Positions 60,262-64,000 of a DNA stretch of 64,000 nt are shown here, piece by piece. Source of the DNA: Candidatus Melainabacteria bacterium. Lineage in GTDB: Bacteria > Cyanobacteriota > Vampirovibrionia > Obscuribacterales > Obscuribacteraceae. Position 1 is the first letter of the stretch. Each line of letters starts with the position of its first letter. The notes beneath the pieces are model-generated. The model did no database searches and was not told the DNA's origin. It worked only from the letters and a program-made list of their open reading frames with translations. Where the stretch lies: positions 16,631 through 80,630 of the forward strand of contig PLXC01000027.1 in NCBI GenBank assembly GCA_003151275.1, written 5' to 3'. Position numbers and translations under genes: made by a program.

Positions 60262-61094
60262 TATTTTGCCACCAAATATTCGCGGATTCCTGTGTTTTTG
60301 ATGATCTCGCCAACCAATTCGTCAGGCGAATGTCCTTCGTGCATCGTGCAACTGCCGCCGATTTCACCAACTTTTTCAGTAGCTGCAACGATCGTTGGTG
60401 AACCTTTCAGACCGCAGCGCTCTGGGTCAGCACCAATCAGATCCAAATCAATGGTTTGGATGTATTGCTTCAGCTCTTCCTGCCGTCTTGCTAGTTGTTG
60501 AACGCGCCAAGCTCCCCTAAACGATTTGTACTCAAGGGGATGATATGAGTTGGCCACGGTAACGAGCACTGGCATCTCGGTGATCACTTTTTGAATGCCG
60601 CCTTCGATGATTCTTCTGGCGTGCACTTTTCCGTTTTCAATAGCGAAGTCTTCGCAGTAAGTTATTTGGGGCAAACCTAGACGCTCAGCCAATTGCGGTC
60701 CGACTTGAGCGGTGTCACCGTCTGTCGTCTGCAGCCCACAAAAGATGATGTCGAATTTGCCTGCGTGCATAACAGTCTTGTACAGCGCATAGGCTGTTGC
60801 CAATGTGTCGGAGGCGGCTAATCTGCGGTCTGATAAAAGAAAACCGCGATCGACTCCATGTTCAAGCGCTTCCATGAGAATTTCGACAGCGGGCGGCGGT
60901 CCCATGGATATTGCTGTGACCGTGCCACCGTAAGCTTGCTTCGTGTGCAAAGCGGCTTGGAGGGCGTAGCGGTCAAACGGATTTAACATCCGCTTGGCTT
61001 TAGCCCGATCAATCGTGCCGTCTGGATTTATGCCCGCCTTGGATCCCTGGTCTGGAACCTGCTTGACGAGTACGAAAATGTTGTAGCCTGACAT
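60261..61094 (-). CDS. etfB: Electron transfer flavoprotein beta subunit
   Basis: A 277-residue FixA/EtfB from ATG 61094, where AGGAG lies four bases upstream; the ORF opens eight codons earlier. The family signature DGDTAQVGPQLAERLGLP near 140 and ADIL-type nucleotide loop are recognisable, and MSGYNIFVLVKQVPDQ is the typical N-terminus. First gene of the etfB-etfA-etfQO operon. A palindrome CAATAT-N5-ATATTG at 61116-61132 lies 22 bp upstream and may regulate the operon. Confidence 0.92.
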   Translation of the reverse strand: MSGYNIFVLVKQVPDQGSKAGINPDGTIDRAKAKRMLNPFDRYALQAALHTKQAYGGTVTAISMGPPPAVEILMEALEHGVDRGFLLSDRRLAASDTLATAYALYKTVMHAGKFDIIFCGLQTTDGDTAQVGPQLAERLGLPQITYCEDFAIENGKVHARRIIEGGIQKVITEMPVLVTVANSYHPLEYKSFRGAWRVQQLARRQEELKQYIQTIDLDLIGADPERCGLKGSPTIVAATEKVGEIGGSCTMHEGHSPDELVGEIIKNTGIREYLVAK

Positions 61095-61115
61095 AACACT
61101 CCTGAGTTCCCAGAT

Positions 61116-61132
61116 CAATATTACATATATTG
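61116..61132. promoter_or_regulatory. Palindrome upstream of etfB
   Basis: CAATAT-TACAT-ATATTG, a perfect 6-bp inverted repeat 22 bp before the etfB ATG. The remaining gap to 61426 shows no gene I accept. Confidence 0.4.
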
Positions 61133-61426
61133 CTCGACGAAACTGGGATTGTTACGCGAGTTCTCTGCTCACTGACATTTCTGCTATTTGACGCGCTAAA
61201 TGGCAGCCAACCGCAATCTGTAATGCTTTCTTTGTTTTTGATGTCATCAGCCGAGAAACTTGTTGCACCAACCGAGCAGATTCGCGCAGTCGGGCAGCTT
61301 CGCTGTATAGCAAGACTAGTGTGCAGAGGCGCTCTCGGATAGATTTTCCTCGGATAAGGTTTTCACTATCCCACGCAGCGTATGATTGCTGTTCTCGGGA
61401 TGAATTTGCGCTAAGAGGGATTTTAG

Positions 61427-63238
61427 ATGAGTAAATGGCGAAAACAGGGCGCTAAGCACCTTTGTAAGTTGCTATTTGCATCTTTGATCAGTGCGCCATT
61501 TTTTGTCACAGTGCCGGTCTGCGCCGTTGAAGTCAAACGTAAACCGCCTGTAATCCTCGCTCCTCAACCTAAAAGCGGTCAGACAGGTGACCAAAATTTC
61601 AACTTGATCGCCGACTCCTTTTTCGACGATATGTTCAACTTAGATCCAAGCTGGGCAACCTCCTCAGGTTTCCATGAACACGACACTGAGTTGGAAAATT
61701 ATTCCGCTGATTTCTTCGCCGCTAGAATCGCTGGTCTGAAAAGCTATTTGGAAGTCTTGGAAGCTTTGGATCCAAAGACGCTTTCGCTTATCGTTCGGCA
61801 CGATCGGGAAATTCTGATCGGGCGCGTGCACAGCGATTTGCAAAACGATGAAGAGTTAAATCTGTGGAAAAAGGACCCTGATATTTATTCTAGTGGTGTC
61901 AGCTCAAGCATATTCAACTTGGTTAAAAGAGACTTTGCCCCGCTTTCAGTGCGCATGAAAGACGTCATTGCCCGCGAACATTTCATTCCTCAGGCGCTTG
62001 AGTATGCCAAACAGAATCTAGATCCCAAGCTGGTTCCGAAGATTTACGCTGAGATCGCGCTTGAACAATTGCCCGGAGCAATAGGTTTTTTCAAGGATTC
62101 GGTGCCGGCAGCTTTCAAGACTGTGAAGAACCAGGAACTGCAAAGCCAGCTCGCTGATGCCACTAAGAACAGTGTCGAGGCGTTGAAAAGGTATCAGGTT
62201 TTTCTGAAAGAAATGGTGGACAAAGACTCGTGTAAAGGTAATTTTTCCTTAGGCGAGGAGGCTTACAAGAAGAAGCTTCTCTACAACGAGATGGTCGATG
62301 AATCGATCGACTCTTTATTAGTTCGCGGTGATCGGGAACTGAAGAGGTTGCAGACTGAATTCGTAAATCTGGCCAAGGAAATTGATCGAAACAAAACCCC
62401 ACAACAATGCTTTGAAGATGTGGCCAAAGACCATCCTAAGCCAGCTCAGTTGCTCACCGACATCCGCAATTTGCTGGATCGAATTCGAAAGTTTTGCTTG
62501 GACCAAAAAATTGTCACAATCGCATCCACAGAACGTCCTCTCGTTGCCGAATCACCATCATTCATGAGGGCATTGACGTTTGCGTCGTTGGACGTACCTG
62601 GACCTTACGAAAAGAAGGCCGTGCAGTCGTTCTATTACGTAACTCCTCCAGAATCAAACTGGACGCCATCACACATTGAAGAGCACATGCGTGCTTTCAG
62701 CAACTCAGATTTGTTATGTACCAGTATCCATGAAGCGTATCCAGGTCATTTCGTGATGTATTTGCACGTCAAGCGCTCAGCTCCGACCAAGGTCAGAAAG
62801 TTGATTGGCTCTGGTTTGACGGACGAAGGCTGGGCGCACTATTGCGAACAAATGCTGCTTGATCAGGGCTTTGGCAAAGGCGATAAGAAGTTAAAGCTCG
62901 TGCAACTTCACGATGCGTTGTTGCGCTGTTGCCGCTACATGGTGGGTTTGAAAATGCACACTCGCGGCATGTCGATGGCGGACGGTGTTAAATTCTTTAT
63001 GGAAGAGGGATATCAAGAAAAGGCCAATGCAGAGCGCGAGGCTAAGCGTGGCACCTCGGATCCGACTTATCTTGTCTACACACTGGGTAAGCTTGATATT
63101 TTGGCGCTCAGAGATGACTACAAAAAATTAAAAGGCACGCAGTACACTTTGCAGGATTTTCATGATCGCTTCCTCGGCGCCGGGTATCCTCCGCTCAAGA
63201 TTATTCGCGAAGAGATGATCATTTTGCCTGGGAAATAG
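61427..63238 (+). CDS. Exported DUF885-family metallopeptidase
   Basis: A 603-residue secreted protein. A signal peptide spans 1-33 (ending VCAV); a long helical region follows; the zinc-type motif HEAYPGH is at 435-441, preceded by SNSDLLCTS and followed by TDEGWAHYCEQ, both conserved in DUF885 peptidases related to M3-like enzymes. It should act in the periplasm on peptides. GAGGGA precedes the ATG. It is followed by a periplasmic thioredoxin gene after 63 bp on the same strand. Confidence 0.85.
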   Translation: MSKWRKQGAKHLCKLLFASLISAPFFVTVPVCAVEVKRKPPVILAPQPKSGQTGDQNFNLIADSFFDDMFNLDPSWATSSGFHEHDTELENYSADFFAARIAGLKSYLEVLEALDPKTLSLIVRHDREILIGRVHSDLQNDEELNLWKKDPDIYSSGVSSSIFNLVKRDFAPLSVRMKDVIAREHFIPQALEYAKQNLDPKLVPKIYAEIALEQLPGAIGFFKDSVPAAFKTVKNQELQSQLADATKNSVEALKRYQVFLKEMVDKDSCKGNFSLGEEAYKKKLLYNEMVDESIDSLLVRGDRELKRLQTEFVNLAKEIDRNKTPQQCFEDVAKDHPKPAQLLTDIRNLLDRIRKFCLDQKIVTIASTERPLVAESPSFMRALTFASLDVPGPYEKKAVQSFYYVTPPESNWTPSHIEEHMRAFSNSDLLCTSIHEAYPGHFVMYLHVKRSAPTKVRKLIGSGLTDEGWAHYCEQMLLDQGFGKGDKKLKLVQLHDALLRCCRYMVGLKMHTRGMSMADGVKFFMEEGYQEKANAEREAKRGTSDPTYLVYTLGKLDILALRDDYKKLKGTQYTLQDFHDRFLGAGYPPLKIIREEMIILPGK

Positions 63239-63301
63239 CTCTATTCGAGACACTTGTATTAGAATGGCGTCCTCAAACCCATCCAACCATAAGAGATAGA
63301 A

Positions 63302-63793
63302 ATGAAGAGTGGTTTAACGATTTCCCGCGCATTAGTGGTTTTGGCAGTCGCCTGTCAATTCAATTGTGCAGCCTTCGCTGATGAGAGCGAATCGGCCTCT
63401 AAAGAGAACGCCAGTACAAGCGAAAGCTCCACCTCGACCTGGAGCACCGACTTTAGCGCCAGCCTCGATCAAGCTCAAAAAACTAAAAAGCTTGTTCTTG
63501 CCGATTTTTACACAGACTGGTGCGGATGGTGTAAACAGCTAGATAGAACTACTTTTGCTGATCCTGTGTTTATGCGCTACGTGACTGAACATTTTATTCC
63601 GGTCAAACTTAATGCAGAGGACAAAGGCGAGGGCACTCGCACAGCTGAACACAACGATGTGTCCGCATTTCCAACCGGTTTGGTTTTTGCACCGGATGGA
63701 AAGGTCGTCGGTAGAATCTTTGGATACTTCGACGCCGCCCAATACAAAGTAAAATTGGCTAAAATAGCCAAACACGCTCCAAAGAGCCACTGA
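63302..63793 (+). CDS. Exported thioredoxin-family protein
   Basis: A 163-residue periplasmic thioredoxin. Signal peptide 1-26 (ending AAFA), a Ser/Glu-rich linker, then a thioredoxin domain with WCGWCK (Cys74, Cys77) and the cis-Pro block FPTGLVFAPDG near 122. It should reduce or form disulfides in exported proteins. The ribosome binding site is weak (AAGAGA). A terminator hairpin overlaps its stop codon. Confidence 0.88.
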   Translation: MKSGLTISRALVVLAVACQFNCAAFADESESASKENASTSESSTSTWSTDFSASLDQAQKTKKLVLADFYTDWCGWCKQLDRTTFADPVFMRYVTEHFIPVKLNAEDKGEGTRTAEHNDVSAFPTGLVFAPDGKVVGRIFGYFDAAQYKVKLAKIAKHAPKSH

Positions 63794-63836
63794 GCTGTCT
63801 GCATCATATTTGGTGCCAGATAGCTCTTATTGTTTT
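63792..63836 (+). terminator. Terminator of the thioredoxin gene, incorporating a CACC-N6-GGTG-like core
   Basis: Outer arms GAGCTGTCTG / CAGATAGCTC (with a G-U pair) enclose CATC-ATATTT-GGTG with one bulged C; TTATTGTTTT follows. The inner core is copy 8 of the palindrome family, one mismatch. Confidence 0.7.
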
Positions 63837-63886
63837 GACATTCTATGTCTGCAACAGATGATCACTACTTCCCAAAAAAAGAGAGA

Positions 63887-64000
63887 ATGACGCTCATGAG
63901 TACGACTGGAGAAAAAAACGCTATCGTTATCAAACCTAGAATTCGGGGCTTCATCTGCGTAACCGCGCATCCCACTGGTTGCGCAGCGCATGTTCAAGAG
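63887..64000 (+). CDS. fabV: Trans-2-enoyl-CoA/ACP reductase, N-terminal part (3' end outside window)
   Basis: The first 38 residues of a FabV/TER-type reductase, identified by [20 protein letters not shown] followed by TGCAAHV, which matches the invariant IKPRxRGFICxTxHPxGC start of the family. FabV reduces the enoyl double bond in fatty-acid synthesis or crotonyl-CoA. ATG 63887 or 63896 may start it. The protein continues beyond the window. Confidence 0.85.
   Translation, partial: MTLMSTTGEKNAIVIKPRIRGFICVTAHPTGCAAHVQE

Noticed and set aside
61130..61342. Plus-strand ORF upstream of the DUF885 gene
   Set aside because: Starts with TTG without a ribosome binding site, and its product shows no family or domain features.
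1..64000. tRNA, rRNA, transposase or prophage
   Set aside because: I saw no rRNA-like or cloverleaf-like stretch and no transposase, integrase or phage structural genes apart from one lysozyme-like domain; a structured search could still find an RNA gene.

Overview
The window is 64 kb of a bacterial chromosome, gene-dense and moderate in GC, with no rRNA, tRNA, CRISPR array, insertion sequence or recognisable prophage. Gram-negative-type secretion signals and a lipoprotein, many TPR proteins, EF-hand proteins with low-complexity tails, PAS histidine kinases, TadE-like pseudopilins, a wax-synthase-like acyltransferase, an ETF/ETF-quinone oxidoreductase operon and a FabV-type enoyl reductase suggest a large-genome heterotroph. 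The mix reminds me of non-photosynthetic Cyanobacteriota (Obscuribacter-like Melainabacteria); that placement is inference.

Layout. 1-1.4 kb: end of a DUF6183-like protein and two small unknowns. 1.4-4.9 kb: two tandem LysR paralogues divergent from a zinc alcohol dehydrogenase. 4.9-13.9 kb: DUF4239 membrane protein, PlsC-like acyltransferase, metallo-beta-lactamase-fold hydrolase, cytochrome c behind a 14-codon leader, an MBOAT/TetR operon with a consensus promoter and two operators, and a macrodomain protein. 14-19.7 kb: Cys-rich membrane protein, secreted lysozyme-like protein, FrnE-type DsbA, orphan Dam-family methylase, PspA-like protein and a signal-peptidase homologue lacking the catalytic serine. 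19.8-23.5 kb: ethanolamine ammonia-lyase with eutB divergent from eutC-eutA. 23.5-31.7 kb: a palindrome array, small membrane proteins, an EEP-fold protein, Tad-like pseudopilins and a class III aminotransferase. 31.7-41.1 kb: two overlapping histidine kinases (one lacks the phospho-accepting His), cupin, TPR proteins, a matrixin-like metalloprotease and an Lrp-aminotransferase pair. 41.1-50.8 kb: two divergent EF-hand paralogues, a hybrid kinase/response regulator pair and a TPR protein. 51-57.2 kb: MarR regulator, a frameshifted MaoC gene, DUF302, an APC permease, a methyltransferase and a kinase-like protein. 57.4-64 kb: etfB-etfA-etfQO, a DUF885 peptidase, a periplasmic thioredoxin and the start of fabV.

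Two families of short palindromes cross the window. One is centred on GATATC (TAAACCGATATCGGTTTA): three copies after eutA, one before the MarR gene, and a degenerate tandem array running into the end of etfQO. The other is CACC-N6-GGTG with an AT-rich spacer, found in at least eight intergenic places, sometimes as a terminator stem and sometimes without a T-tract. These families, the enzyme-dead-looking paralogues (kinase, signal peptidase, CHAP-like domain) and the repeat-tailed secreted or cytosolic proteins are the most interesting parts.

Plausible physiology: ethanolamine use, fatty-acid or acyl-CoA oxidation feeding ETF to the quinone pool, crotonyl-CoA/enoyl reduction (FabV), wax or neutral-lipid synthesis under TetR control, and heavy two-component signalling.
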